A DNA stretch of 64,000 bases from Mycolicibacterium peregrinum (GTDB taxonomy: Bacteria; Actinomycetota; Actinomycetes; Mycobacteriales; Mycobacteriaceae), in contig NZ_LZSO01000031.1 of the NCBI RefSeq assembly GCF_001665785.1, positions 310,001 through 374,000 on the forward strand. Reading direction: 5' to 3'. Of the stretch, positions 1 through 8,816 are shown in pieces. Position numbers and translations under genes: made by a program. Each line of letters opens with the position of its first letter. Positions within the stretch are counted from its first letter, which is position 1. The notes beneath the pieces are model-generated. The model was given only the letters and a program-made list of their open reading frames with translations. It searched no databases and was not told the DNA's origin.

Positions 1-1
1 C

Positions 2-769
2 AAGAAGGCCTCCGCGGCGTACGTTTCGCCGGACGGCAAGTCGGTGCGGTATCTGGTGCAGACGAAGCTCAACCCGTTCAGTCCCGAGGCCATGGACCAG
101 GTCAACGAGATCCAGAACATCGCCCGGGGCGCGCAGCCGAACACCACGCTGGCCGACGCCTCGATATCGATGGGTGGTTTCCCGGCCGGACTGCGGGATA
201 CGCGTGACTACTACCAGCAGGACATCCGGTTCATCATCATCGGCACCCTCGTCGTCGTGATGCTGATCCTGATGCTGTTGCTGCGTTCGCTCGTCGCGCC
301 GATCTACCTCGTGGCGTCGGTGGTGATCTCCTACCTGGCCGCACTGGGTATCAGTGTCGTGGTGTTCCAATCGCTACTCGGCCAGCAATTGCATTGGAGC
401 GTGCCACCATTGGCCTTCGTGGTGCTGGTCGCGGTCGGAGCCGACTACAACATGCTCCTGGTGTCGCGAATGCGCGACGAGTCTCCGCACAGCATCAGGT
501 ACGGCATCATTCGCACACTGAGTTCGACCGGAGGGGTGATCACCGCAGCGGGCCTCATCTTCGCCGCCTCGGTTGCCGGACTGATGTTCTCCAGCATCGG
601 CATGGTGGTGCAGGGCGGCTTCGTGATCGGAATCGGCATCTTGCTGGACACCTTCGTGGTGCGCACCATCACGGTGCCTGCCATCGCTGCGCTGCTCGGC
701 AAGGCCAACTGGTGGCCGTCACGAATGAGCGAGCAGAAATCGCCACGCACACCGGCGACCAGCGCGTGA
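2..769 (+). CDS. mmpL10: MmpL-family lipid transporter, C-terminal part (MmpL10-like)
   Basis: The open reading frame enters from the left edge in frame 2, so only the last 255 residues are present. It shows at least five hydrophobic helices and the GADYN stretch (residues about 145-149 of the visible part), which matches the conserved Asp-Tyr pair of the RND/MmpL proton-relay helix. MmpL proteins are inner-membrane exporters of mycobacterial lipids. The next two genes are a PE-PPE-domain protein and a FadD23-like ligase, the order described for the trehalose polyphleate (TPP) cluster, hence the MmpL10 assignment. The family call is secure; the paralogue call is inferred from neighbours. Confidence 0.85.
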   Translation, partial: KKASAAYVSPDGKSVRYLVQTKLNPFSPEAMDQVNEIQNIARGAQPNTTLADASISMGGFPAGLRDTRDYYQQDIRFIIIGTLVVVMLILMLLLRSLVAPIYLVASVVISYLAALGISVVVFQSLLGQQLHWSVPPLAFVVLVAVGADYNMLLVSRMRDESPHSIRYGIIRTLSSTGGVITAAGLIFAASVAGLMFSSIGMVVQGGFVIGIGILLDTFVVRTITVPAIAALLGKANWWPSRMSEQKSPRTPATSA

Positions 770-838
770 CCACGGCGGGAAGCGCGCATACGTGATGTAT
801 GGAAAACTCGAAACGAAGCAAAGCGGGCAGGTGCAGAG

Positions 839-1969
839 ATGAAGAAGCTACTCGCAGGACTGACGGTGCTGGTAACTGCCGGTGTCACAGGGTGTTTCGG
901 CGTCGGATCGGCGGCCGCCGATGACACTGCAGCCCCCGGCGTATCGAATGGTGGTACGCCGCCCCCTGCACCGGCAGACCCCGGGACCGCGTACGCCCTG
1001 GGTGGAGCTCACGTTCTCGGTATCCCTTACGACGAGTACATCCGCATGACCGGTGAGCAGTGGTTCCCCGGGATGAAGCGGGTGAAGGTCGACTACCCGG
1101 CCGGGCAGGTTCAGGGCCACACCCTGGAACGTCTCTTCCCCGGGATCGGCCCGATCGGCGAGCAGATCTACCCGGGCCTCGGTCTCGACGGTCCCAGCAT
1201 CGGCGAGTCGGTCGATGAGGGTGAAGGCAACCTCGACGCCGCCATCCGCAAGGGCGGCAAGGGACGGGCGATGGGGCTGTCCGAGGGAGCGCTCGTGCTC
1301 AACGCCGTGAAGGCGCGGCTGGCCAACGATCCGACCGCCCCGCCGCCCGACCAGCTGAGCTTCGCGACCTTCGGTGACCCGATCGCCAAGAGTCCCTTCG
1401 GTGAGAGTTTCCTGACCCAGAACTTTCCGGTCGGCAGCGTGGTGCCGTTCATGGATTACCGGGTACCGGCTCCCGTGGAGAGCCAGTACCACACCGACCA
1501 GTTCATCTCGGCCTACGACAGCATCGCCGACTGGCCGGACCGGCCCGACAACTGGATGAGCGTCCTCAACGCCGTCGCCGGCCTTGCCACCGGTCACACC
1601 GCGATCGCGTTCACCAATCCCAGCAATGTTCCGGCGCAGAACATCCGGACGACGGTCAACTCCAAGGGCGCGACGACGACGACGTACCTGGTGCCCGAAG
1701 AGCACTTGCCCCTGGTGTTGCCTTTCAAGTACCTCGGGTACGACAAGGGGACACTGAATCAGCTGGACGCGATACTGAAGCCCCGGGTTGACGCGGGTTA
1801 TTCGCGCAACGACGACCCGGCGACCGCGCCGATCACCGTGGATCCGGTCCATGGCTTCGACCCTGCGGAGGTCACCGCACCGGCCAACGACGCGACGTTC
1901 GGTGGCGGCACCGATCCCATGTCGGAGATCGCAAACGGTGCGTTGTCCCTGTTGTCCGGCGGACATTGA
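839..1969 (+). CDS. Secreted PE-PPE-domain serine hydrolase/acyltransferase
   Basis: 376 residues. The N-terminus is a signal peptide (KKLLAGLTVLVTAGVTGC), with a possible lipobox Cys near residue 19, followed by a Pro-rich linker. The PE-PPE alpha/beta-hydrolase domain follows, with a GLSEG nucleophile elbow (GxSxG) at about residue 145. Proteins of this type (the PE gene of the TPP locus; Chp1/Chp2 in the SL-1/PAT pathways) act outside the membrane as acyltransferases completing trehalose lipids. It lies 69 bp after mmpL10 and 47 bp before fadD23, consistent with one operon. The start is ATG preceded by a purine-rich AGGTGCAGAG. Transferase rather than lipase activity is inferred from context. 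Confidence 0.8.
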   Translation: MKKLLAGLTVLVTAGVTGCFGVGSAAADDTAAPGVSNGGTPPPAPADPGTAYALGGAHVLGIPYDEYIRMTGEQWFPGMKRVKVDYPAGQVQGHTLERLFPGIGPIGEQIYPGLGLDGPSIGESVDEGEGNLDAAIRKGGKGRAMGLSEGALVLNAVKARLANDPTAPPPDQLSFATFGDPIAKSPFGESFLTQNFPVGSVVPFMDYRVPAPVESQYHTDQFISAYDSIADWPDRPDNWMSVLNAVAGLATGHTAIAFTNPSNVPAQNIRTTVNSKGATTTTYLVPEEHLPLVLPFKYLGYDKGTLNQLDAILKPRVDAGYSRNDDPATAPITVDPVHGFDPAEVTAPANDATFGGGTDPMSEIANGALSLLSGGH

Positions 1970-2016
1970 CAGCGGCGCTCGAGCCGACGAATTCGACGAG
2001 TTAGTACGGACGTGAA

Positions 2017-3783
2017 ATGACGCTGACGACGCCTTCGCCCCAATCAACCATTCTCTCGATGCTGCACGGACGTGCCAGCCTGCGTCCGGACGACGTGGCG
2101 TTCACGTTCACCGATTACACCGACGACCCGGCCGGGGTGGCCGAGACGGTGACGTGGTCGCAGCTGTCCCGCCGGACGATGAACGTCGCACGACAGATCC
2201 GCCTGAACGGATCGGTCGGTGACCGGGCGGTGATCCTCGCTCCGCAGGGCCTGGAGTACATCCTGGCTTTCCTCGGTTCCATGCAGGCCGGGTTGATCGC
2301 GGTTCCGCTTCCGTTGCCCCATCGCGGCTCCAATCACGACCGGGTGAGTGCGGTCTTCGTCGATACCGCGCCGTCGGTCGTCCTCACGACCTCCGCGGTC
2401 GCGCAGGATGTCGGTGATTACGTGGATCAGTCACGACTGGACACCGCACCGAAGATCCTTCAGATCGAGTCCCTGGACGTGGATGTTCAGGACGGATCGG
2501 ACATGCCGAGCTTCGACACGTCCGACTACCCGGAAACGGCATATCTGCAGTACAGCTCGGGTTCCACCCGACTGCCGACCGGTGTGATGATCTCGCACCG
2601 CAACCTGCAGTCGAATTTCGAGCAGTTGATGCGCTGCTTCTTCACGGATACCGACCAAAAATCGATACCGAAAGCCACGATCGTGTCGTGGCTGCCCTTC
2701 TATCACGACATGGGGCTGGTCCTGGGTGTTTGTGCACCCATCCTGAGCGGCTATCACGCCGTGTTGACCAGCCCGGTTGCGTTCCTGGAGCGCCCGTCCC
2801 GCTGGATCCGGGCGCTGGCCGAGAATCCCGATTCGTTCTCGGCCGCACCCAACTTTGCGTTCGACCTTGCTGCCCGCAAGACCAAGGACGCCGACCTTGC
2901 CGGGCTCGACCTCGGCGGGGTGGTGGGCATCATCAATGGCGCAGAGCGCGTGGAGCCGGCCACCTTGGAGCGCTTCGCCGACCGGTTCGCCCACTTCAAC
3001 TTTGCCGACCACATGCTGCGCCCGTCGTACGGGATGGCGGAGGCCACCGTCTTCGTGGCCACCGGCTCGTGGTCCGAGTCGGCGGACGACGTGTATTTCG
3101 ATGTCGACGAGTTGGCGGCAGGCCGCGCCAAGCGCTGCGCGGCCAGAGCCGGCACGGCGCTGGTGCAGTACAAGCTCCCGCAGTCTCCGATGGTCCGGAT
3201 CGTCGACGTCGACACCCACCGGGAATGCCCGCCGGACGCAGTCGGCGAGATCTGGGTGCATGGCGACAACGTCGCGGCCGGCTACTGGAGCAGGCCACCG
3301 GAGGAGCAGCAATGTTTCGGCGCCGCTCTGGTCGACCCGTCTCCGGGCACGGTCCGCGCACCATGGCTGAAAACCGGTGACCTGGGCTTCGTCTCCGGCG
3401 GAGAGCTGTTCATCGTCGGTCGCATCAAGGATCTGCTGATCATTCGCGGGCGCAACCACTACCCCGAGGACATCGAGGCGACGGTCCAACAGATCACCGG
3501 CGGCCGGGTGGCGGCCATCTCGGTTCCGGTGAACAGCACCGAGAAGCTGGTCACCGTCATCGAGCTCAAGAAGCGCGGCGAGTCCCCGGTGGAGGCGGGG
3601 CATTGGCTCACCACCATCAAGAGCGATGTCACCTCCGCGATATCCAACGCGCATGGCCTGAACGTCGGGGATCTGGTTCTGGTACCCCCGGGGTCGATAC
3701 CCACCACGACGAGCGGCAAGATCCGCCGCGCCGCCTGCGCGGAACAGTACCGCCAGGACGAATTCGCCCGGTTGGACGCCTGA
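2017..3783 (+). CDS. fadD23: Long-chain fatty acyl-AMP ligase (FadD23-like FAAL)
   Basis: 588 residues, the usual FAAL length. The adenylation core includes the Ser/Thr/Gly P-loop YSSGSTRLPTG at about residues 177-187, SWLPFYHDMGL, a YGMAEAT motif at about 338, and the C-terminal GRIKDLLIIRGRNHYPEDIE hinge. FAALs activate fatty acids as acyl-adenylates and hand them to polyketide synthases instead of making acyl-CoA. Together with the upstream mmpL10 and PE genes this suggests priming of a Pks for TPP lipids; the pks and papA3 genes would lie left of the window. The ATG start has only a weak upstream purine tract. Confidence 0.85.
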   Translation: MTLTTPSPQSTILSMLHGRASLRPDDVAFTFTDYTDDPAGVAETVTWSQLSRRTMNVARQIRLNGSVGDRAVILAPQGLEYILAFLGSMQAGLIAVPLPLPHRGSNHDRVSAVFVDTAPSVVLTTSAVAQDVGDYVDQSRLDTAPKILQIESLDVDVQDGSDMPSFDTSDYPETAYLQYSSGSTRLPTGVMISHRNLQSNFEQLMRCFFTDTDQKSIPKATIVSWLPFYHDMGLVLGVCAPILSGYHAVLTSPVAFLERPSRWIRALAENPDSFSAAPNFAFDLAARKTKDADLAGLDLGGVVGIINGAERVEPATLERFADRFAHFNFADHMLRPSYGMAEATVFVATGSWSESADDVYFDVDELAAGRAKRCAARAGTALVQYKLPQSPMVRIVDVDTHRECPPDAVGEIWVHGDNVAAGYWSRPPEEQQCFGAALVDPSPGTVRAPWLKTGDLGFVSGGELFIVGRIKDLLIIRGRNHYPEDIEATVQQITGGRVAAISVPVNSTEKLVTVIELKKRGESPVEAGHWLTTIKSDVTSAISNAHGLNVGDLVLVPPGSIPTTTSGKIRRAACAEQYRQDEFARLDA

Positions 3784-4025
3784 GCGCACACCCGCTGCGC
3801 CCGGCATGGCCGACGTTCGGTGGCGGCGTACACCGTTGTCCCGGCGCGGATTTCGCGATGGCCGAAATCGATGCCGCGCCACGGGTGCACCGGGATTTTC
3901 ACGGCAGAGGCGCGCACGCGGGTTGCGATCAGTGCGATTGCGAACCTGGCCGCCGGTGCCGGACGCGATGATGATGGCTGCGGGCGGATCAGGGTGGAAG
4001 GGTGCTGTGTGAAGATGGAGGTGTT

Positions 4026-4511
4026 ATGAGCGCAACAGAACTGAGCCCGACGTCCCTGCGCGAGGCGTTCGGCCACTTTCCGTCCGGTGTCATCGCGATC
4101 GCTGCCGAGGTAGAGGGCACTCTGGTCGGCTTGGCGGCCAGCACGTTCGTGCCGGTGTCGCTCGATCCGCCGCTGGTGTCGTTCTGCGTGCAGAACTCTT
4201 CGACCACTTGGCCCAAGCTCAAGGACCTCCCGTCGCTGGGGATCAGCGTGCTGGGCGAATCCCACGACGAAGCGGCCCGTACGCTCGCCGCCAAGACCGG
4301 GGATCGGTTCGCCGGGCTGGAGACCGAGTCACGCGAATCGGGCGCGGTGTTCATCCACGGAACCAGCGTGTGGCTGGAGAGCGCCATCGAGCAGTTGGTG
4401 GAGGCCGGCGATCACACCATCGTGGTGCTGCGGGTCAGCGACATCACCGTGAACGCCGATGTCGCGCCGATCGTGTTCCACCGCAGCACGTTCCGCAAAC
4501 TCGGCGCCTGA
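4026..4511 (+). CDS. Flavin reductase domain protein
   Basis: 161 residues, of the flavin-reductase-like split-barrel family that supplies FMNH2/FADH2 to two-component monooxygenases. Family marks are the early LREAFGHFPSGVIAI segment, the SLDPPLVSFCV strand and a C-terminal RVSDITV strand. The start chosen is ATG with GGAGG four bases upstream; an in-frame GTG 24 bases earlier lacks such a site. The gene stands alone and converges on the sdh1 cluster. No oxygenase partner lies next to it, so the physiological acceptor is unknown. Confidence 0.8.
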   Translation: MSATELSPTSLREAFGHFPSGVIAIAAEVEGTLVGLAASTFVPVSLDPPLVSFCVQNSSTTWPKLKDLPSLGISVLGESHDEAARTLAAKTGDRFAGLETESRESGAVFIHGTSVWLESAIEQLVEAGDHTIVVLRVSDITVNADVAPIVFHRSTFRKLGA

Positions 4512-4533
4512 CGTCCAGGGCCTTGGGCCCGTC

Positions 4534-4695
4534 TCAGGGACGTGCAGCCAGTTCGTCGCGGTATTTGGCGATGCGCTGTTCGATCTCGCCGGCATCGTCC
4601 GGACGGCCCTCTTTCCGGGCCAGGTCGGCCCTGACCGACAGTTCGCGGATCGCAGTCCGGATCTCGGTGACGCTGTGAGTCTGTCCCATGCTCAT
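4534..4695 (-). CDS. 53-residue small charged protein next to sdhB
   Basis: Reading the minus strand from ATG gives 53 residues beginning MSMGQTHSVTEIRTAIRELS and ending RDELAARP. The composition is Arg/Glu/Ala-rich and heptad-like, predicted all alpha-helical, with no membrane segment. AAAGG sits eight bases before the ATG. It lies 157 bp downstream of sdhB on the same strand, so it may be the last gene of the sdh1 transcript or a short separate unit. I do not recognise a function. Coding is supported by the ribosome site and the strong synonymous GC bias at third positions. Confidence 0.6.
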   Translation of the reverse strand: MSMGQTHSVTEIRTAIRELSVRADLARKEGRPDDAGEIEQRIAKYRDELAARP

Positions 4696-4852
4696 GGAGC
4701 TGCCTTTCGACGGTGATTGGCTGCTTTGTCACGAGCCTACGCCGTCGGCCAAACGTCGAGTGCGCGCTCAGATCGCGATCCGAAGCAATTATGCGATCTG
4801 AGCGCACACCCGGCGGAAAGCTAGCTGTGGTATTTCCTCTTCGCGCAAGCGC

Positions 4853-5602
4853 TCATCGGCGGAACAGCTTGTTGCCCAGCCACACGATCGGGTCGTACTT
4901 GCGGTCGGCAACCCGTTCCTTCATCGGGATCAGCGCGTTGTCGGTGATCTTGATGTTTTCCGGGCACACCTCGGTGCAGCACTTGGTGATGTTGCAGTAG
5001 CCCAGGCCGAACTCGTCCTGAGCCATGTCCTTGCGGTCCAGGACATCGAGCGGGTGCATGTCCAACTCCGCGATCCGCATGTGGAACCGCGGGCCGGCGA
5101 ACGCCTCTTTGTTCTCCTCGTGGTCACGCACCACGTGGCAGACGTTCTGGCACAGGAAGCACTCGATGCACTTGCGGAATTCCTGGCTGCGCTCGACATC
5201 CTCCTGCTGCATCCGGTACTCACCGGGTTGCAGGTCCTTGGGCGGCGTGAATGACGGGATCTGGCGCGCCTTCTCGTAGTTGAATGACACGTCGGTCACC
5301 AGGTCGCGCATCACGGGGAACGTCCGCAGCGGCGTGATGGTCACCGTCTCGGACGGGTCGAAGGTCGACATCCGGGTCATGCACATCAGCCGCGGCCGAC
5401 CGTTGATCTCCGCCGAGCAGGATCCGCATTTGCCGGCCTTGCAGTTCCACCGCACCGCGAGATCCCCGGCCTGGGTGGCCTGCAGACGGTGGATGATGTC
5501 GAGCACCACCTCGCCGTCGTTCACCTCGACGGTGTAGTCCTGCAGTTCCCCGCCGGTGTCGTCGCCGCGCCAGACCCGCAGGTTCGCGTTGTAGGCACTC
5601 AT
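4853..5602 (-). CDS. sdhB: Succinate dehydrogenase Sdh1 iron-sulfur subunit
   Basis: 249 residues. The plant-type [2Fe-2S] site is seen in WNCKAGKCGSC plus a later RPRLMCM Cys; the C-terminal bacterial ferredoxin domain has CIECFLCQNVC and CNITKCCTEVCPE for the 4Fe and 3Fe clusters. It passes electrons from the flavoprotein to the membrane anchor. Two ATGs compete: the one at 5608 overlaps the sdhA stop but has GGAAGG directly against it, whereas the one at 5602 (MSAYNAN) has proper spacing from that site, so 5602 is preferred. It is the last subunit gene of the small ORF-anchor-sdhA-sdhB operon. Confidence 0.95.
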   Translation of the reverse strand: MSAYNANLRVWRGDDTGGELQDYTVEVNDGEVVLDIIHRLQATQAGDLAVRWNCKAGKCGSCSAEINGRPRLMCMTRMSTFDPSETVTITPLRTFPVMRDLVTDVSFNYEKARQIPSFTPPKDLQPGEYRMQQEDVERSQEFRKCIECFLCQNVCHVVRDHEENKEAFAGPRFHMRIAELDMHPLDVLDRKDMAQDEFGLGYCNITKCCTEVCPENIKITDNALIPMKERVADRKYDPIVWLGNKLFRR

Positions 5603-5604
5603 GC

Positions 5605-7515
5605 TCATCCCTTCCGATCGGGGTGCTCGGCCAGTTCTTGTGCGGTGTAATACTTTTCGAGTTCGGACACTTCGAACGTGGCCAGCAGGTCCTCCCGCAT
5701 GGGCAGCTGCGACTCGGGTGTCACGGTCACGTCCGGTACCACCTGATCCTCGCCGGACGCCCGGCACACCAGCAGGGTGTTGCGCCAGTTGGCGTCCATC
5801 TCCGGATAGTCGTCGCGGGTGTGGCCGCCGCGGCTCTCGGTCCGGGCCAGCGCGGCCTTGGCGACGCACTCGCTGACCAGCAGCATGTTGCGCATGTCGA
5901 TGGCGAGGTGCCAGCCCGGGTTGAAGACGCGACCGCCCTCGACGCTGACATTGTGCACGCGGGTCCGCAGCTCGGCGAGCTTGGCCAGCGCTTCCTCGAT
6001 CTCTTCGGCCTTGCGGATGATGCCGACCAGGTCGTTCATGCACTGCTGCAGTTCGGCGTGCAGCGTGTACGGATTCTCCGGGTTCGTGTGAGTTTCGAAC
6101 GGAGCCAGCGCGAGTTCGGTGGCCTCGATGAGTGCGGCCTCCGACACCTTGGGGCGCTCTGGCAGCGCTTGCACATAGTCGGCGGCACCCAGACCGGCGC
6201 GCCGGCCGAACACCAGCAGATCTGAAAGTGAGTTGCCACCAAGGCGATTCGAGCCGTGCATTCCGCCCGAGCACTCGCCTGCCGCGAACAGCCCGAGGGT
6301 GGCGGCGCCTCCGGTGTCGGGATCCACCTCGATACCGCCCATCACGTAGTGACAGGTCGGGCCGACTTCCATCTCGTCCTTGGTGATGTCGACTTCGGCC
6401 AGTTCCATGAACTGGTGGTACATCGAGGGCAGCCGGCGTTTGATCTCCTCGGTGGGCATACGCGAGGCGATGTCGAGGTAGACACCGCCGTGCGGCGAAC
6501 CGCGGCCCGCCTTCACCTCGGAGTTGATGGCGCGGGCCACCTCGTCGCGGGGGAGCAGGTCAGGGGTGCGGCGTGCGGAGTCGTTGTCCTTGAGCCACTG
6601 GTCGGCTTCTTCCTCGGTCTCGGCGTACTGGCCCTTGAACACGGAGGGGATGTAGTCGAACATGAACCGCTTGCCCTCGGAGTTCTTCAGCACCCCGCCG
6701 TCACCGCGGACACCTTCGGTGACCAGGATGCCCTTCACCGACAGCGGCCAGACCATGCCGGTCGGGTGGAACTGGATGAACTCCATGTTGATCAGGCCGG
6801 ACCCGGCGCGCAGCGCCAGGGCGTGCCCGTCACCGGTGTATTCCCATGAGTTCGACGACACCTTGAACGACTTGCCGATACCGCCGGTGGCCAGCACGAT
6901 CGCGGGAGCCTCGAACAGCACGAAGTTGCCGGTCTCGCGGTAGTAACCGAAGGCGCCCGCGATCCGGTCGCCGTCTTTGATCAGCTCGGTGATCGAGCAC
7001 TCGTGGAAGACTTTGATCCGGGCTTCGTAGTCGCCGAGCTCGGCCTTGTCCTCCTGCTGCAGCGAGACGATCTTCTGCTGCAGGGTGCGGATGATCTCCA
7101 GGCCGGTGCGGTCACCGACGTGGGCCAGCCGAGGGTAGGTGTGCCCGCCGAAGTTGCGCTGGCTGATCCGGCCGTCCTTGGTCCGGTCGAACAGCGCACC
7201 ATAGGTTTCCAGCTCCCACACCCGGTCCGGGGCTTCCTGCGCGTGCAGCTCGGCCATCCGCCAGTTGTTGAGGAACTTGCCGCCACGCATGGTGTCACCG
7301 AAGTGCACCTGCCAGGAGTCCTTGGTGTTGACATTGCGCATCGCCGCGGCGCACCCGCCCTCGGCCATCACGGTGTGGGCCTTGCCGAACAACGACTTGG
7401 TCACCACAGCCACGCGCAGGCCGCGTTCGCGCGCCTCGATCACGGCGCGCAGTCCAGCCCCACCGGCACCGATCACGACTACGTCGTAGGAGTGCCGTTC
7501 CAATTCCGATGTCAT
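5605..7515 (-). CDS. sdhA: Succinate dehydrogenase Sdh1 flavoprotein subunit
   Basis: 636 residues, longer than proteobacterial SdhA and typical for the mycobacterial Sdh1 type (Rv0248c-like). The dinucleotide fold VVVIGAGGAGLRA lies at residues 12-24; the region around GKAHTVMAEGG carries His47, the expected site of covalent FAD attachment. EFIQFHPTG and HYVMGGIEVD belong to the dicarboxylate site, and SNRLGGNSL to the flavin domain. It oxidises succinate to fumarate on the cytoplasmic face. The gene is 33 bp downstream of the membrane subunit and 2 bp upstream of the preferred sdhB start. Confidence 0.95.
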   Translation of the reverse strand: MTSELERHSYDVVVIGAGGAGLRAVIEARERGLRVAVVTKSLFGKAHTVMAEGGCAAAMRNVNTKDSWQVHFGDTMRGGKFLNNWRMAELHAQEAPDRVWELETYGALFDRTKDGRISQRNFGGHTYPRLAHVGDRTGLEIIRTLQQKIVSLQQEDKAELGDYEARIKVFHECSITELIKDGDRIAGAFGYYRETGNFVLFEAPAIVLATGGIGKSFKVSSNSWEYTGDGHALALRAGSGLINMEFIQFHPTGMVWPLSVKGILVTEGVRGDGGVLKNSEGKRFMFDYIPSVFKGQYAETEEEADQWLKDNDSARRTPDLLPRDEVARAINSEVKAGRGSPHGGVYLDIASRMPTEEIKRRLPSMYHQFMELAEVDITKDEMEVGPTCHYVMGGIEVDPDTGGAATLGLFAAGECSGGMHGSNRLGGNSLSDLLVFGRRAGLGAADYVQALPERPKVSEAALIEATELALAPFETHTNPENPYTLHAELQQCMNDLVGIIRKAEEIEEALAKLAELRTRVHNVSVEGGRVFNPGWHLAIDMRNMLLVSECVAKAALARTESRGGHTRDDYPEMDANWRNTLLVCRASGEDQVVPDVTVTPESQLPMREDLLATFEVSELEKYYTAQELAEHPDRKG

Positions 7516-7548
7516 GCAGTCTTTATCCCTAATTTGTGTAAATGGTTG

Positions 7549-8379
7549 CTAACCAATGAATCTCAGGTCAGAGATGGTGCCACTGGCTACCAGCATGATG
7601 TAGAAGTCCGTCAGCATCAGAGTGCCCAGCGTGATCCACGCGTACAGCTTGTGGCGGACGTTGAGCTTGCTGATCTGCGTCCACATCCAGTACCGCACAG
7701 GGTGTTTGGAGAAGTGCTTGAGGCGTCCGCCCGCGACGTGGCGGCACGAATGGCACGACAGTGTGTAGACCCACAGCATGATGACGTTGCCCAGCAGGAT
7801 GAGATTGCCCAGCCCGAAACCGAATCCGCTCGCGGTCTGGTCCGAATGGAATGCGGCGATCGCGTCATAGGTGTTGATGAGCGAGATGATGCCGGCGATG
7901 TAGAAGAAGTACCGGTGGGTGTTCTGGATGATCAGCGGCAGCCGGCTCTCGCCGGTGTACTTCGCGTGCGGCTCGGCGACGGCGCATGCGGTGGGCGACT
8001 GCCAGACCGAGCGGTAGTACGCGCCGCGATAGTAGTAGCAGGTCAGGCGGAACAGCAGCAGGAACGGCAGTGACAAGGCCGCGTACGGCAACCACCACAC
8101 GTCGGGGAAGATCTGCGGCCAGAAGTGGCTGGCCTCCGGGGTGCAACCCTGGCTGACGCACGGTGAGTAGAACGGCGTCAGATAGTTGTACTGCGGTACG
8201 TAGTAATTGCTCTGCAGGAAAGCGCGCACAGTCGCATAGACGACGAAGGCGGCGAAGCCGAGATCGACGACCAGGGGCGACTGCCACCACCGATCGGTCC
8301 GGAGGGTGCGCTCGGGGATCTGCGCTCGTGTCGACGAGAAGACCCCGGTCGCGCGACGGTCAGCAGTGGGTGCGCTCAC
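7549..8379 (-). CDS. sdhC: Succinate dehydrogenase Sdh1 membrane anchor
   Basis: 276 residues starting at GTG with AAAGGGA upstream. About five hydrophobic helices are visible, for example SPLVVDLGFAAFVVYATV, PYAALSLPFLLLFRL and GLGNLILLGNVIMLWVYTL. The segment LSCHSCRHVAGGRLKH is rich in Cys and His. The published M. smegmatis Sdh1 structure contains a membrane-embedded Rieske-type FeS centre in this subunit, and these residues are the natural ligand candidates. It is homologous to Rv0249c. It anchors SdhAB and handles menaquinone. Family assignment rests on context plus this motif. Confidence 0.88.
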   Translation of the reverse strand: MSAPTADRRATGVFSSTRAQIPERTLRTDRWWQSPLVVDLGFAAFVVYATVRAFLQSNYYVPQYNYLTPFYSPCVSQGCTPEASHFWPQIFPDVWWLPYAALSLPFLLLFRLTCYYYRGAYYRSVWQSPTACAVAEPHAKYTGESRLPLIIQNTHRYFFYIAGIISLINTYDAIAAFHSDQTASGFGFGLGNLILLGNVIMLWVYTLSCHSCRHVAGGRLKHFSKHPVRYWMWTQISKLNVRHKLYAWITLGTLMLTDFYIMLVASGTISDLRFIG

Positions 8380-8429
8380 GGTTCCCTTTCTTCAGTTCAG
8401 TTGTTCGGCGGGCGCAGGCGCCCGCGTGC

Positions 8430-8726
8430 TCAGCGGTAGCCGCCGAGACCCTCGTCGGCGACGTCCTGCCAGAACTCGCTTCCGTATTGGGTGTCGGGGA
8501 TGCCGATCTTTTCGCGGCCTTGTTTTTGGCGAGTCACGCCGTGACGCATCTCCAACTCTTCGGCGTCGATGTCCAACCGCTCGATGTCGTTGAGGATCCG
8601 CTCGGCGTCGTTCACGACGCGGCGCATGGCGGGGGAATCCCCGTACTTCGCCGCCAACGTGGTGACGCAACGACGCATGTCGCCGATCAGGTTGTGCAGT
8701 TCGGAGAACTCAGTGGTGGTGGACAA
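8430..8726 (-). CDS. Small conserved protein leading the sdh1 operon (Rv0250c-like)
   Basis: 98 residues, soluble and helix-rich, with no recognised enzymatic motif; it ends in a Trp/Tyr/Gly tail (FWQDVADEGLGGYR). It occupies the position of Rv0250c, first gene of the mycobacterial sdh1 operon, 50 bp before the anchor gene. The start is TTG, decided by an excellent GAGGAGGT ribosome site five bases upstream; no ATG or GTG fits. A role in Sdh1 assembly or regulation is possible from position alone. Confidence 0.8.
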   Translation of the reverse strand: MSTTTEFSELHNLIGDMRRCVTTLAAKYGDSPAMRRVVNDAERILNDIERLDIDAEELEMRHGVTRQKQGREKIGIPDTQYGSEFWQDVADEGLGGYR

Positions 8727-8794
8727 GTGACCTCCTCGGGCTGAAGGTGTCGGGGCTCACAGTACGACAACCAATGCTAGCCACATCACGATCG

Positions 8795-8816
8795 GGACGT
8801 GATGCGCATCACGTCC
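8795..8816. promoter_or_regulatory. 22-bp perfect palindrome with CRP-type core upstream of sdh1
   Basis: The core CGTGATGCGCATCACG has GTGA-N6-TCAC half-sites, as in CRP/cAMP-receptor sites of mycobacteria; symmetry extends three bases further on each side. An additional CATCACG at 8784-8790 makes a third, overlapping half-site. The site is about 70-90 bp upstream of the TTG start of the sdh1 operon and about 120 bp upstream of the divergent gene at 8938, so it could serve either. CRP identity is inferred. Confidence 0.6.

Noticed and set aside
848..2047. Long minus-strand frame opposite the PE-PPE gene
   Set aside because: Mirror frame of a high-GC gene with no domain, ribosome site or sensible composition; the plus strand has clear motifs.
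3784..4025. Possible small genes between fadD23 and the flavin reductase
   Set aside because: Short frames on both strands lack ribosome sites and overlap one another; nothing supports coding.
4853..6274. Extended sdhB frame of 473 residues
   Set aside because: The first half is an out-of-frame reading of sdhA. The ferredoxin fold begins at the ATG near 5602.
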